DNA of 64,000 nt from Castellaniella sp. MT123 (GTDB lineage Bacteria; Pseudomonadota; Gammaproteobacteria; Burkholderiales; Burkholderiaceae_B). A program made the translations under genes and the position numbers. Of this stretch, positions 1 through 10,071 are shown piece by piece. Below the pieces are notes generated by a model. That model saw nothing but the letters and a program-made list of their open reading frames with translations. It was not told the DNA's origin and did no database searches. Each line of letters starts with the position of its first letter. The stretch's first letter is position 1. The stretch covers positions 62,001-126,000 of the forward strand of contig NZ_CP154879.1 of the NCBI RefSeq assembly GCF_039614765.1, written 5' to 3'.

Positions 1-1
1 T

Positions 2-553
2 GTCACACCAGCGCTGATTGGCTGGCCTGATCAGGAAATGGAGCGGCACACACTGTTCCGTCGCTTGCGCCGTCAGTGGCTGCCGGGATTCGCCCTGGTG
101 GAGCGGGACGATCTGCTGCAGCAGCGCCTGGATCAACTGTGTCGTCAAGACCCGAAGAGCACACTGCTTGACGCTTGGCTGGATCTGTCGCGGTTCAATT
201 TTCGCAGCAGCCAGGATGAGAAGGGTCACATCGCCTGGACCCATGATCGACCGAAGGGTTCCGGCTGGATCGTGCCTATTCCTATCGGTTATGCCGCGCT
301 ATCGGATCTATACGCCGGCGGACAGGTCGCCAACGCGCGTGACCAGAGTACTCCATTCCGGTTTGTAGAGGGGGTGTATTCCATCGGTCAATGGGTCAGT
401 CCGCATCGCCTGCAAAGCGTACGCGATCTGCTCTGGTGGAGCGAGTCTCATGACGACGGTCTCTACCGCTGCTGCAACGACTATGCGCCCTTGCTAGTGG
501 AAGATGACGCCGAATATTCATCCAATCCGCCGATCAGCGCGGAAACTCTTTGA
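2..553 (+). CDS. csy2: Csy2 (Cas5f), type I-F Cascade subunit, 3' part only
   Basis: This is the C-terminal ~183 residues of Csy2/Cas5f, the subunit that with Csy1 caps the 5' handle of the crRNA in the type I-F surveillance complex. The frame is open to the window edge, so the gene begins upstream; the ATG at 38 is internal. Family features seen are a VPIPIGY segment followed by a FVE-VYS-GQWVSPHRL block, matching the conserved C-terminal half of Csy2. It is followed 36 bp later by csy3 and then csy4, the canonical I-F order; csy1, cas2/3 and cas1 should lie to the left outside the window. Identification is by recalled family motifs and synteny. Confidence 0.9.
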   Translation, partial: VTPALIGWPDQEMERHTLFRRLRRQWLPGFALVERDDLLQQRLDQLCRQDPKSTLLDAWLDLSRFNFRSSQDEKGHIAWTHDRPKGSGWIVPIPIGYAALSDLYAGGQVANARDQSTPFRFVEGVYSIGQWVSPHRLQSVRDLLWWSESHDDGLYRCCNDYAPLLVEDDAEYSSNPPISAETL

Positions 554-589
554 TTGCAATCCAACATTCATCAGGAAAGGAAATCTGCC

Positions 590-1615
590 ATGTCCTTGAA
601 GACCGCTTCCGTCCTTGCTTTTGAACGCAAGCTGGACCCGTCCGACGCCTTGTTTGCCGCAGGCTCGTGGGATGATCAGGCCAATGCCTCCCAGTGGCCT
701 GCAGTTGGGATCAAAGAAAAGTCAGTGCGCGGCACTATTTCCAATCGGTTGAAGGCTGCGGAGCAGGACCCAGCCAAACTGGATGCCGCAATCGAGAATC
801 CTAATCTGCAGACGGTGGATGTCGCCGCCCTGCCAGCCGACGCGGATACGCTGAAAGTCAGCTTCACCCTGCGCGTGCTGCCGGGAACCGGAAAACCTTC
901 CGCCTGTAATAGTGCGGATTACGAGGCTAAGCTGCAGCAGGTTGTCGGCGGATATGTCGAAACCCATGGCTTCGGTGAATTGGCACGTCGGTATGCCCAT
1001 AACCTTGCCAGTGGCCGTTTCCTGTGGCGCAACCGGGTCGGCGCCGAAGAGGTTCGCGTGATCGTAGCCTTGCTCGAACGCGGGCAACCCACGCAGAGCT
1101 GGGCCTTCAACGCGTTGTCCCTGAGCCTGAGGGGTTTTGAGGCAGGAGACGCTCAGGTGGATCGGGAAGCTGTGGCAGCATTGATTGCCGACGGGCTGGC
1201 TGGCAAGCGGCATGTTTTGCTGCAAGTCACGGCTTTTGCCCGTCTTGGGGCGGGGCAGGAGGTCTTTCCTTCCCAGGAACTGTTGCTGGAGCGCGGCCGA
1301 GGCGACAAGAGCAAGACACTCTACGATGTGGACAAGGTCGCCGCCATCCATTCTCAGAAGTTGGGCAACGCCATTCGCACGATCGACGATTGGTACAACG
1401 GGGCGGATAATCTAGGGCCGATTGCAGTGGAACCGTATGGCTCGGTTACTACGCAGGGCACAGCCTACCGTCAACCCAAGGTCAAGCCGAGCCTCGACTT
1501 CTACAACCTGTTCGATGATTGGGTACTCAAGGACAAGGCCCCTGGTATCGAGCAGCAGCATTTCGTCATGGCGGTGCTGGTGCGGGGCGGTGTATTCGGC
1601 GATGCAGGGAAGTGA
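590..1615 (+). CDS. csy3: Csy3 (Cas7f), crRNA-binding backbone subunit
   Basis: This 341-residue protein has the usual length of Csy3/Cas7f, the subunit present in six copies that coats the spacer part of the crRNA in the type I-F complex. Characteristic segments are SGRFLWRNR near residues 138-146, QEVFPSQE near 222-229 and AIRTIDDWY near 263-271. The ATG at 590 is preferred to an in-frame TTG at 554 because a purine-rich AGGAAAGGAAA ribosome site lies just before it and the protein then starts MSLKTAS, typical for the family. It sits between csy2 and csy4 and ends 5 bp before csy4, so the three genes are one operon. Confidence 0.95.
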   Translation: MSLKTASVLAFERKLDPSDALFAAGSWDDQANASQWPAVGIKEKSVRGTISNRLKAAEQDPAKLDAAIENPNLQTVDVAALPADADTLKVSFTLRVLPGTGKPSACNSADYEAKLQQVVGGYVETHGFGELARRYAHNLASGRFLWRNRVGAEEVRVIVALLERGQPTQSWAFNALSLSLRGFEAGDAQVDREAVAALIADGLAGKRHVLLQVTAFARLGAGQEVFPSQELLLERGRGDKSKTLYDVDKVAAIHSQKLGNAIRTIDDWYNGADNLGPIAVEPYGSVTTQGTAYRQPKVKPSLDFYNLFDDWVLKDKAPGIEQQHFVMAVLVRGGVFGDAGK

Positions 1616-1620
1616 CAGCC

Positions 1621-2187
1621 ATGGCAACTCATTATGTGGATATCAGACTTTTGCCTGATCCCGAGTTTAGTCAGGCTCATTTGCTGGGGGCCTTGTATGC
1701 CAAGTTCCACCGCGCCTTGGTGGGGCTGGGTACTCATGAAATCGGGGTCAGTTTCCCCCAATACAGTATGCAGCCCCGTACTCTGGGATGGATCATGCGG
1801 GTGCATGGTCGAGACGGCGCCTTGAATGCATTGTTATCCGCAGACTGGTTGCGAGGGATGCGGGATCATGTGGAGTTGGGAGCCTTGTCTGCTGTTCCAC
1901 AAGAAGTCCAATACCGCCGGCTGTTGCGGCGCCAGTTCAAGACCAGCGTGGATCGTCTTCGTCAACGACGGATGCGCAGAAAGGGGGAAACCTATGAACA
2001 GGCGGCACAGGCCATCCCTGATGGCGTGGAACGACAGCCGGATCTCCCTTATGTGCAACTGCGCAGTGCCAGCACGGGGCAGCGGTTTTGCCTGTTCCTG
2101 TCATTGGGCGACCCTGAACTGAAGGCCGTGGTAGGAGAGTTCAACGCCTATGGCTTGAGCAGCACGGCGACGTTGCCCTGGTTCTAA
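1621..2187 (+). CDS. cas6f: Csy4 (Cas6f), CRISPR RNA endoribonuclease
   Basis: This 188-residue protein is the Cas6f nuclease that cuts each repeat at the 3' base of its hairpin and stays bound to the mature crRNA. The length matches the Pseudomonas enzyme (about 187). His30 aligns with the general-base histidine, the RSASTGQRF block at 148-156 carries the active-site serine, and Tyr177 aligns with the conserved C-terminal tyrosine; the Arg-rich stretch at 99-121 is the RNA-binding helix. The ATG at 1621 gives this length; an upstream in-frame start would overlap csy3 deeply. Its substrate is visible downstream: repeats with a 5-bp CTGCC/GGCAG stem. Confidence 0.95.
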   Translation: MATHYVDIRLLPDPEFSQAHLLGALYAKFHRALVGLGTHEIGVSFPQYSMQPRTLGWIMRVHGRDGALNALLSADWLRGMRDHVELGALSAVPQEVQYRRLLRRQFKTSVDRLRQRRMRRKGETYEQAAQAIPDGVERQPDLPYVQLRSASTGQRFCLFLSLGDPELKAVVGEFNAYGLSSTATLPWF

Positions 2188-2221
2188 CCCTTTTCCACAA
2201 GGCCGATTCAAGTCTCTTATT

Positions 2222-2234
2222 AATCAGCAGGTTA
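2222..2234 (+). promoter_or_regulatory. Leader-distal IHF-like site
   Basis: AATCAGCAGGTTA matches WATCAR-N4-TTR, with G at the sixth position where the stricter consensus has A. It lies 67 bp upstream of the proximal site, directly before the terminator-like hairpin. Known type I-F leaders carry a proximal and a distal IHF site, so the pair is plausible, but this copy is weaker. Confidence 0.5.
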
Positions 2235-2262
2235 CGAAACACCCAAGAATTTGGGTGTTTCG
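2235..2262 (+). terminator. Perfect 12-bp hairpin between csy4 and the CRISPR array
   Basis: CGAAACACCCAA (2235-2246) and TTGGGTGTTTCG (2251-2262) are exact reverse complements around a GAAT loop. A short T-run (GTTTTCC) follows at 2264-2267. It lies 47 bp after the csy4 stop and could end the cas transcript before the array. The T-run is weak, so it might instead be a structural part of the leader. The stem is seen directly; the function is inferred. Confidence 0.6.
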
Positions 2263-2288
2263 TGTTTTCCCGCTTAGGATCTTTAACA

Positions 2289-2301
2289 AATCAATGAGTT
2301 G
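2289..2301 (+). promoter_or_regulatory. Leader-proximal IHF binding site
   Basis: AATCAATGAGTTG fits the IHF consensus WATCAA-N4-TTR at every defined position and ends 16 bp before the first repeat. In type I-E and I-F systems IHF bends the leader so that Cas1-Cas2 integrates new spacers at the first repeat. The position matches that role. Function here is inferred from the match and location. Confidence 0.75.
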
Positions 2302-2317
2302 AGAGCTTTTTTCTCTA

Positions 2318-5300
2318 GTTCGCTGCCGCGCAGGCAGCTGAGAAAAGCATCCAGGCCCACAGGCCCCAGATAGCCCGGGTTCGCTGCCGCGCAGGCAGCT
2401 GAGAAAATACGATGCGACCGACCTCTATGGTGGTCATGGTTCGCTGCCGCGCAGGCAGCTGAGAAAAATCAGCTCGCGTAGCGCCGGCGTCACCCGAAGT
2501 TCGCTGCCGCGCAGGCAGCTGAGAAAATACTCGATACTTGTGGCCGGAGGCCTCTTTCGTTCGCTGCCGCGCAGGCAGCTGAGAAAAAAACCATGCCGGA
2601 ACTGGCCCTGCTGCTGCAGTTCGCTGCCGCGCAGGCAGCTGAGAAATTCCTGGGGCAGATGGATTCTGGCCAGGCGCTGTTCGCTGCCGCGCAGGCAGCT
2701 GAGAAAAGTCCAGGACTGCCGCTATGACCCGAAGCAATGTTCGCTGCCGCGCAGGCAGCTGAGAAAAAATTCGAGGGCTTCGACATCGAGGATGGCGAGT
2801 TCGCTGCCGCGCAGGCAGCTGAGAAATTCCTGTCGATTCGAGATTCGTATCTGTCCCAGTTCGCTGCCGCGCAGGCAGCTGAGAAAAAGCACAAGGCACA
2901 GATGACCTCTGCTGGTGAGTTCGCTGCCGCGCAGGCAGCTGAGAAATTGGAGCGATACCCCGGCGCATCGGCCTTTACGTTCGCTGCCGCGCAGGCAGCT
3001 GAGAAAATAACGAAACCGGGAGACAGCGGCGGGAGTTTGTTCGCTGCCGCGCAGGCAGCTGAGAAAGGATCGCCCTTATCGATGTGGTCGCGCAGCATGT
3101 TCGCTGCCGCGCAGGCAGCTGAGAAAATATCGCGCGTTGGGACGACGACAGATACGCCGTTCGCTGCCGCGCAGGCAGCTGAGAAAATTCCCAGGCAGGC
3201 CGCCGATGCCAGACGAGAGTTCGCTGCCGCGCAGGCAGCTGAGAAAAGCCAGGCCGCCGGCTCAATCCTCACCCTCACGTTCGCTGCCGCGCAGGCAGCT
3301 GAGAAAAACTGCCCGTCGGGCCCCGGCAGCCAGTCGACGTTCGCTGCCGCGCAGGCAGCTGAGAAACTGCCGTCGCTGCACTTGATCCAGCCATGCAGCG
3401 TTCGCTGCCGCGCAGGCAGCTGAGAAAACGTGTCGCGGAAGGCGTGCTCGGGAAATTCAGTTCGCTGCCGCGCAGGCAGCTGAGAAATCGACAAGGCTTC
3501 CGGTCTTGCGTTCGTAGACGTTCGCTGCCGCGCAGGCAGCTGAGAAATATGCCGGTTTTGGTCGCGCCTGGGCGGTTATGTTCGCTGCCGCGCAGGCAGC
3601 TGAGAAAGCGAACATGACGATCTCAGAAGTGCTCAGCATGTTCGCTGCCGCGCAGGCAGCTGAGAAAAGTTGCGCATCCGTGCCAAGCGTCCAGCCAGTG
3701 TTCGCTGCCGCGCAGGCAGCTGAGAAAACCAGATGCGATCCTGTGCGAGCGATGCGAGCGTTCGCTGCCGCGCAGGCAGCTGAGAAAATCGTCGTGGCAG
3801 CATCAGCCAGCAATGGGAAGTTCGCTGCCGCGCAGGCAGCTGAGAAATGTTGGATTGCGCTCATGATTCCCTCTAGTAAGTTCGCTGCCGCGCAGGCAGC
3901 TGAGAAAAGTGTGATCTGCCAAAGAGCCGCACCCCCAGCGTTCGCTGCCGCGCAGGCAGCTGAGAAAACCGAAGATCGTCTTTTCGGCGTGAGCGTGGAG
4001 TTCGCTGCCGCGCAGGCAGCTGAGAAAAATTTCGCCCCCAGCAAAACGCAGTTCTCGGGGTTCGCTGCCGCGCAGGCAGCTGAGAAAACAAGCAGTGTCA
4101 GCCCTGCAACACCCACCTAGTTCGCTGCCGCGCAGGCAGCTGAGAAAAAGATCGTGGCCCGGTACTCCCTCGTGAAGGGGTTCGCTGCCGCGCAGGCAGC
4201 TGAGAAATCGCATGGCTCGATTGCCTGGAAGCTGCAGGGGTTCGCTGCCGCGCAGGCAGCTGAGAAAGTGCCCAGCATCTGGATGCGAAAACCGGCCATG
4301 TTCGCTGCCGCGCAGGCAGCTGAGAAATACTCAAAATCTACATCGTCGCCACCGCGTTCGTTCGCTGCCGCGCAGGCAGCTGAGAAAATCTGGTCGTACC
4401 ACTTCGTCCAAGGACTATTGTTCGCTGCCGCGCAGGCAGCTGAGAAAATCGAAAAACTGGGTAAGGCCTTGTCGGCTGAGTTCGCTGCCGCGCAGGCAGC
4501 TGAGAAATGTCAAAGGGCGCGAAAACCTATCTTAGGAGCGTTCGCTGCCGCGCAGGCAGCTGAGAAAGCATCATCGCGGTTGCCTCTTTCATCTCGGCCG
4601 TTCGCTGCCGCGCAGGCAGCTGAGAAATACGGATCGTATGGCCTGCCGCTTTTTGGCGGGTTCGCTGCCGCGCAGGCAGCTGAGAAATTGAGCCAGACGA
4701 AATGATCCCAGCTACTGCCGTTCGCTGCCGCGCAGGCAGCTGAGAAAAATTTTTCGCGAGGGTTTGTAAATGAATCAGAGTTCGCTGCCGCGCAGGCAGC
4801 TGAGAAAAGCCGCGCAGCCCTGTCGGCAGCCGTGCGCAGGTTCGCTGCCGCGCAGGCAGCTGAGAAATCATAGCCAGATCCGCCCTCTGATGATAGTTGG
4901 TTCGCTGCCGCGCAGGCAGCTGAGAAATGCCGAAGCAGGCCGGAAGACTGGTTGATGGTGTTCGCTGCCGCGCAGGCAGCTGAGAAAATCCAGCGTGTGG
5001 ATGTTCTCGGCGCCGAAAAGTTCGCTGCCGCGCAGGCAGCTGAGAAAGGATTGCGGCTTTGTCAGGCTCGCAGTTGCACGTTCGCTGCCGCGCAGGCAGC
5101 TGAGAAACGATGTTTGCCGCCAGGTTCTCGCGGAACCGCGTTCGCTGCCGAGCAGGCAGCTGAGAAAGCCACAGCCGGCCTAGAAATCGGCGGTCTTGAG
5201 TTCGCTGCCGCGCAGGCAGCTGAGAAATCTGCGGCAAAGAGACGCTGGATAGTAGCCAAGTTCGCTGCCGCGCAGGCAGCTGAGAAAACCAAGGCTCAGA

Positions 5301-6548
5301 GCGTGGCATTTCGCACGGCGTTCGCTGCCGCGCAGGCAGCTGAGAAAAAGGTAGGCCGGTCAAAACAGGCCATCGAACGGTTCGCTGCCGCGCAGGCAGC
5401 TGAGAAAATTGCAATCCTGGCGGTCGCCGGATTCACGGTGTTCGCTGCCGCGCAGGCAGCTGAGAAATGCCCCGGCCGTCGCTGCACCAGCCTGCGATTG
5501 TTCGCTGCCGCGCAGGCAGCTGAGAAAGGCGTACGCCGTAGGCCTGGCCGTCCTTCCAGGTTCGCTGCCGCGCAGGCAGCTGAGAAAACCCATGGACTTC
5601 ACGATGGCGTCCAGGGCGTGTTCGCTGCCGCGCAGGCAGCTGAGAAAAGGGAGCGCGAAGGCGGAGAGCCAATGGCGGTGTTCGCTGCCGCGCAGGCAGC
5701 TGAGAAATGTTCGATACCGATGCGGCTTGTATATCCGGGGTTCGCTGCCGCGCAGGCAGCTGAGAAAATTCCAGACCGGCGCGGCTGCCGCAGCCATGGG
5801 TTCGCTGCCGCGCAGGCAGCTGAGAAATTCCCGGTCGCGTCGTAATCCCGCAGGGGCGTGTTCGCTGCCGCGCAGGCAGCTGAGAAAATAACGGGCAACT
5901 TCAAAAAGTCGCCCGGGGTGTTCGCTGCCGCGCAGGCAGCTGAGAAAAACGATGAGAGCCGCCGTCGTGGTGTCAGTAAGTTCGCTGCCGCGCAGGCAGC
6001 TGAGAAAACCTTGCCCTTGCGCGGGCCGCGCTTGAAACGGTTCGCTGCCGCGCAGGCAGCTGAGAAAGTAGTCGTCCAGCGAGGACATGCCGAGGGAGGC
6101 GTTCGCTGCCGCGCAGGCAGCTGAGAAAATGATCGTCCCGGCAATACGCGGTAGGCGGCTGTTCGCTGCCGCGCAGGCAGCTGAGAAATCGCGCAGACGC
6201 AGCACTTCATCCATCAGCGCGTTCGCTGCCGCGCAGGCAGCTGAGAAAATGGGCGTGAATTTCGTCGGTTACCGGATCTGGTTCGCTGCCGCGCAGGCAG
6301 CTGAGAAAATGTTGATCGTGCCGCGCTTTCAGCTTGAAGCGTTAGCTGCCGCGCAGGCAGCTGAGAAAAGACCAGTGATGGCGTCCGTGCTGCTGGTGCC
6401 GTTCGCTGCCGCGCAGGCAGCTGAGAAAATGTCGCGCAGTTGCGTCATAGTATCTGGCATGTTCGCTGCCGCGCAGGCAGCTGAGAAAACCCCGGCACCA
6501 CGAATCAGGCCGTACAGGAAGTTCGCTGCCGTGCAGGCAGCTGAGAAG
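2318..6548 (+). CRISPR. Type I-F CRISPR array, 71 repeats and 70 spacers
   Basis: Repeats are 28 bp, starting GTTCGCTGCC and ending CTGAGAAA, with a 5-bp stem CTGCC/GGCAG and loop GCGCA; this is a type I-F repeat in the standard orientation. Repeat starts are 2318, 2379 then every 60 bp to 3339, 3400 then every 60 bp to 6040, and 6101 then every 60 bp to 6521. Spacers are 32 nt except three of 33 nt (2346-2378, 3367-3399, 6068-6100). Variant repeats are at 5140 (A at position 12), 6341 (A at position 4) and the terminal repeat at 6521 (T at position 12, G at position 28). The leader is on the left beside csy4, so the newest spacers are on the left. No two spacers look identical by eye, and targets cannot be assigned without a search. 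Confidence 0.98.
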
Positions 6549-6759
6549 CCCGGCGGATACGGCCAGCAAGACAGTACCGATCGGGCGCTTGCTGATCTCC
6601 ACCCCGCTCGGGCCGAACATAGCGGACATTCTCGCGTTGCGCCAACAGCTGGCACTCGATGCGTTGCTCGTCGACGGTTCCTGATGCGATGATGTTCGCA
6701 TATGGGGTGTTTCAGCGCGAATCGAATGACGAGGGCAATCCGATGAAGAAGCCAATAAC
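6549..6759. other. Gap between array end and MFS gene; possible gene remnant
   Basis: I see no intact gene in these ~210 bases. On the minus strand an ATG at 6629 opens a short frame reading MSAMFGPSG and then a hydrophobic stretch (RPIGTVLLAVSAG) that runs into the terminal CRISPR repeat. It resembles the start of a small membrane protein cut off by the array, but no homolog can be named. No clear promoter or terminator was found. Confidence 0.3.
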
Positions 6760-8358
6760 TTGCGATGTGAGCGGTTGCTGATGGCTGCGGGGACCTCGCC
6801 ATTGAGTCCGTTCCGGCACCGCGCATTTGCGGTGATATGGACGGCGACCCTGGTTTCGAACATTGGCGTTTGGATGCAGAGCGCGGCCGGTGGTTGGCTG
6901 ATGACGGCGCTCGCCCCCGAGCCGCGCATGGTCGCGTTGGTACAGGTTGCCAGCGCTTTGCCCATGTTCCTGCTGGGCTTGCCGGCGGGCGCCCTGGCCG
7001 ACCTGTTCGACCGGCGCCGCCTGCTGCTCGCCATGGAAATCGTCGGTACCGCGCTGACGGCGGGGTTCGCGATCCTGGTTGCTCAGGGGCTCGTCACACC
7101 AGCTGTACTGCTCGCCTTTGTGTTCCTGACCAGCGCTGCGGCTGCGGCGATCGCGCCGGCCTGGCAGGCAATTGTCCCGCAGCTGGTCGAGAAAAGAGAG
7201 GATCTGGCGCCAGCGGTCGCGCTCGACAGCGTCAGTGTCAACATCAGCCGTGCCATCGGGCCGGCGCTGGCCGGCGTGCTGATCGGCAGCTGGGGCATGG
7301 CGGTACCGTTCGCGGCTTATGTCGTGCTCAACTTGGCCTGCATCCTGGCACTGTACCGGTGGCACCCGGCGGGCCGCCCGGTGGGGGATCTGCCGCCGGA
7401 GCAGTTTGGCAATGCTATCCTCGTCGGCCTGCGCCATGCCCGCTATAACCGGCCTCTGCGCGCGACGCTCGTGCGAGCCTGTGGTTTCTTTCTGTTTGCG
7501 AGCGCCTATTGGGCCTTGCTGCCGCTGGTGGCCAGCCGGCAGCTTGCGGCGGGCCCCGCAATCTACGGGCTACTGCTAGGGGCGATTGGCATCGGCGCCA
7601 TCGCCGGCACGGTCGCACTGCCGCGGCTCAAGGCGTGGCTGGGCGTGGACCGGATTGTCGCTGTCGGCACGGCCGGCACTGCGGTGGCGATGGTGCTGTT
7701 CGCCCTGGCCCGGCAGGCGCCGCTTGCGCTGATAGCTGGGGCGCTCGCCGGCGCATCCTGGATTGCGGTGCTTGCCACGCTCAATGTTTCGGCCCAGATG
7801 TCGCTACCGGGTTGGGTCCGCGGCCGGGGATTGGCAACCTATGCGACCGTGATGTTCGGTGCGATGACAGTGGGCAGTCTGGCGTGGGGCGAATTCGCTT
7901 CCCTGTACGGGCTGCCGGCTGCGCATTTCGGCGCCGCCGCCGGTGTGTTGCTGACCGTACCGCTCTTGCGGCGATACAGGTTGCAGGCGGGGGTCGGCGC
8001 CGACCTGACGCCTTCCATGTACTGGCCACAGCAGGTGGTTGCCAGGGACATCGATGGCGATCAGGGGCCCGTCTTGGTGACGGTCGAGTACCGGATCTCG
8101 GTTGACGATCGAAGCGGGTTCATCGCTGCGATCCAGCGTCAGGGCGTGGCCCGCCGGCGCAACGGCGCGTACCGCTGGGGCATCTTTGAGGATGCCGCCG
8201 TTTCCGGTCGCTGGATGGAAACGTTCGTCGTGGATTCGTGGCTCGAGTACCTGCGTCAATTGAAACGCGTCTCTCACGCCGACCGAGTGCTGAACGAAGC
8301 CGTCTTGCAATATCAGCAAGGCGATCCACCAGTCGTCACATATTTCATTGCGCCTTGA
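6760..8358 (+). CDS. MFS exporter with C-terminal cytoplasmic domain (MFS_3 type)
   Basis: This 532-residue protein is a major facilitator of the MFS_3/EntS-like group. Roughly 400 residues form about 12 hydrophobic segments, with the GALADLFDRRRLL loop (residues ~80-92) as the typical MFS cytoplasmic signature after helix 2. About 125 soluble residues follow (from ~420), with a GPVLVTVEYRI strand and the ending VVTYFIAP; this tail is common in the family. The substrate cannot be read from sequence; relatives export siderophores or drugs. The ATG at 6760 is used; an alternative at 6781 (MAAGTSPLSPF) is equally reasonable. It converges on hutG with only 7 bp between the stops. Confidence 0.85.
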   Translation: MRCERLLMAAGTSPLSPFRHRAFAVIWTATLVSNIGVWMQSAAGGWLMTALAPEPRMVALVQVASALPMFLLGLPAGALADLFDRRRLLLAMEIVGTALTAGFAILVAQGLVTPAVLLAFVFLTSAAAAAIAPAWQAIVPQLVEKREDLAPAVALDSVSVNISRAIGPALAGVLIGSWGMAVPFAAYVVLNLACILALYRWHPAGRPVGDLPPEQFGNAILVGLRHARYNRPLRATLVRACGFFLFASAYWALLPLVASRQLAAGPAIYGLLLGAIGIGAIAGTVALPRLKAWLGVDRIVAVGTAGTAVAMVLFALARQAPLALIAGALAGASWIAVLATLNVSAQMSLPGWVRGRGLATYATVMFGAMTVGSLAWGEFASLYGLPAAHFGAAAGVLLTVPLLRRYRLQAGVGADLTPSMYWPQQVVARDIDGDQGPVLVTVEYRISVDDRSGFIAAIQRQGVARRRNGAYRWGIFEDAAVSGRWMETFVVDSWLEYLRQLKRVSHADRVLNEAVLQYQQGDPPVVTYFIAP

Positions 8359-8365
8359 TTCTTGA

Positions 8366-9298
8366 TCAGGCCAACAACCCCCAAGCCAACCGCGCCGCCA
8401 CTCGCGCCGTATGCCCGTCGATGTCGAACTCCGGGTTCATTTCCGCCAGTTCCGCCAGGCGCAGCTTGCCGGATGCCCGCAGGTGCCGTGCGAATGCCTC
8501 GACGACCGACAGCGGTACGCCGAAGGCGGCCGGGGCCGACACGCCTGGCGCCACGCTGGCGGGCAGGCAGTCGATGTCGATGGTCAGGTACACGTGATCG
8601 GCCTGCTGGACCAGGGCGTCCAATTCCGCCAGGCGGGCGTCCAGGTGCCGTTCCTGCATCTCGGTGTCTTCGACATAATGCACGCCCAGTTTGCGGGCAT
8701 GCTGGAATAGTCCAGCCGTATTGCCCAGGCGCGAGATGCCGAACACCGCATACTGGATGGCCTGGCCTTGCTCTTGGCAGTATTCCAGGATCTGGTCGAA
8801 CGGGGTGCCGGAATTCCCCGGGCGCCGGGTTCGCAGGTCGAAATGCGCGTCCAGGTTCACGATCAGGATGGATCCGCCGCCCGCCTTTTTCAGATGGGCG
8901 TGCAGCCCCTGGAAGCTGCCCCAGGCGATGGCGTGTCCGCCGCCCAGGGTGACCAGCCGGGCGCCGGTGTCCAGAACCTGGGCGACTCGCCGGCCGAAGG
9001 CCGCCTGGGCATCTTCCAGGGCGTCGCCATGGCATTCGACATCGCCGGCGTCCCACAGGACGGTCATGTCGTGGGCTGGCAGCCCGGCGAGCTTCTGGCG
9101 GATGGCCTGCGGGCCGGACCGGGCGCCCGCGCGCCCCTGGTTGCGCCGCACGCCGGCGTCGCTGGCGAATCCCAGCAGGGCGGGGGTGCCCGGTGCGATG
9201 CCGGTATCGGCGGTGGTGACGATCTGGAACAGGCGGCGGGTGTCGCCGATTTCGGCGGAGTCGTCGCGCCCCTGCCAGAGATTCGAGGGTGCTTGCAT
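8366..9298 (-). CDS. hutG: Formimidoylglutamase (HutG), arginase/ureohydrolase fold
   Basis: The 310-residue protein fits formimidoylglutamase, which hydrolyses N-formimino-L-glutamate to glutamate and formamide as the last step of one histidine degradation route. Di-manganese ligands are in place: GGGH with His122, DAHFD with Asp150, His152 and Asp154, and DID at 241-243. The N-terminal [16 protein letters not shown] and [14 protein letters not shown] segments are HutG-like rather than agmatinase-like. The ATG at 9298 lies 8 bp after the stop of the ABC ATPase gene, so it is the last gene of the transporter operon. Other hut genes are absent here. A longer upstream frame overlaps the ATPase gene and is rejected. 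Confidence 0.85.
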   Translation of the reverse strand: MQAPSNLWQGRDDSAEIGDTRRLFQIVTTADTGIAPGTPALLGFASDAGVRRNQGRAGARSGPQAIRQKLAGLPAHDMTVLWDAGDVECHGDALEDAQAAFGRRVAQVLDTGARLVTLGGGHAIAWGSFQGLHAHLKKAGGGSILIVNLDAHFDLRTRRPGNSGTPFDQILEYCQEQGQAIQYAVFGISRLGNTAGLFQHARKLGVHYVEDTEMQERHLDARLAELDALVQQADHVYLTIDIDCLPASVAPGVSAPAAFGVPLSVVEAFARHLRASGKLRLAELAEMNPEFDIDGHTARVAARLAWGLLA

Positions 9299-9306
9299 GG
9301 AAAGAC

Positions 9307-10071
9307 TTAACCTTCTTTCTTGAGTACGGCCTGCAGGAAGGACCGTGTGCGTTCTTCCCGGGGGTTTTTGAAGATGACGTCGGGGACGTCGGCCTCGATG
9401 ACTTTGCCGCCGTCCATGACGACGACGATGTCGGCCATTTCGCGGGCGAAACCCATTTCGTGGGTGACGACCATCATGGTCATGCCTTCCTTGGCCAGCA
9501 GCTTCATGACGTTGAGCACTTCGCCGACCAGTTCCGGGTCCAGGGCCGAGGTCGGTTCGTCGAACAGCATGACCTTGGGCTGCATGGCCAGGGCGCGGGC
9601 GATGGCGACGCGCTGTTTCTGTCCGCCCGACAGGCTGGCGGGCATGGCGTCGGCTTTGTTTGCCAGACCAACTTTTTGCAGCAGCTGATGCGCCAGTTCG
9701 TCGGATTCCTTCGTGCCCATGTGCCGCAGGGTGCGCGGGCCGATGGTGACGTTTTCCAGCACGGTCAGGTGCGGGAACAGGTTGAAGGACTGGAACACCA
9801 TGCCGACCTGGGTGCGCAACTGGTTCAGGTCCTTGTCGGACAGGATTTTGCCCTGGTCGACCAGGCGCTGGCCGCAGATGTCGATGGTGCCTTTTTGCGG
9901 GACTTCCAGCCCGTTGCAACAGCGCAGCAGCGTGCTCTTGCCGGACCCGCTGGGCCCGATGACGACGACGACCTGGGATTCGTCGACCTCGAAGTCCACG
10001 CCTTTCAGCACGTCGTTGCTGCCGTACGATTTATGCAGCTGGTCGATCTTGATCATGGCTTGGCGGCTCAT
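9307..10071 (-). CDS. Polar amino acid ABC transporter ATP-binding protein (GlnQ/HisP type)
   Basis: This 254-residue ATPase drives import of a polar amino acid. It shows Walker [10 protein letters not shown] at 39-47, the signature LSGGQKQR near 147-154, Walker [13 protein letters not shown] near 167-178 and the switch histidine in VVTHEMGF. It overlaps the permease gene by 4 bp (ATGA). Because hutG follows, histidine or a related imidazole compound is a plausible substrate, but glutamine or glutamate importers look the same at this level. Confidence 0.9.
   Translation of the reverse strand: MSRQAMIKIDQLHKSYGSNDVLKGVDFEVDESQVVVVIGPSGSGKSTLLRCCNGLEVPQKGTIDICGQRLVDQGKILSDKDLNQLRTQVGMVFQSFNLFPHLTVLENVTIGPRTLRHMGTKESDELAHQLLQKVGLANKADAMPASLSGGQKQRVAIARALAMQPKVMLFDEPTSALDPELVGEVLNVMKLLAKEGMTMMVVTHEMGFAREMADIVVVMDGGKVIEADVPDVIFKNPREERTRSFLQAVLKKEG

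Noticed and set aside
2346-6520. Spacers targeting genes inside this window
   Set aside because: Reading by eye gave no match, but this cannot exclude self-targeting; an alignment of every spacer to the genome is needed, so nothing is claimed.
2315-6692. Many long open frames on both strands across the CRISPR array encoding repeated FAAAQAAEK-, SQLPARQRT- or FSAACAAAN-like peptides
   Set aside because: The 60-bp repeat-spacer unit is a multiple of three, so frames stay open through the repeats. These are artefacts of the array, not proteins.
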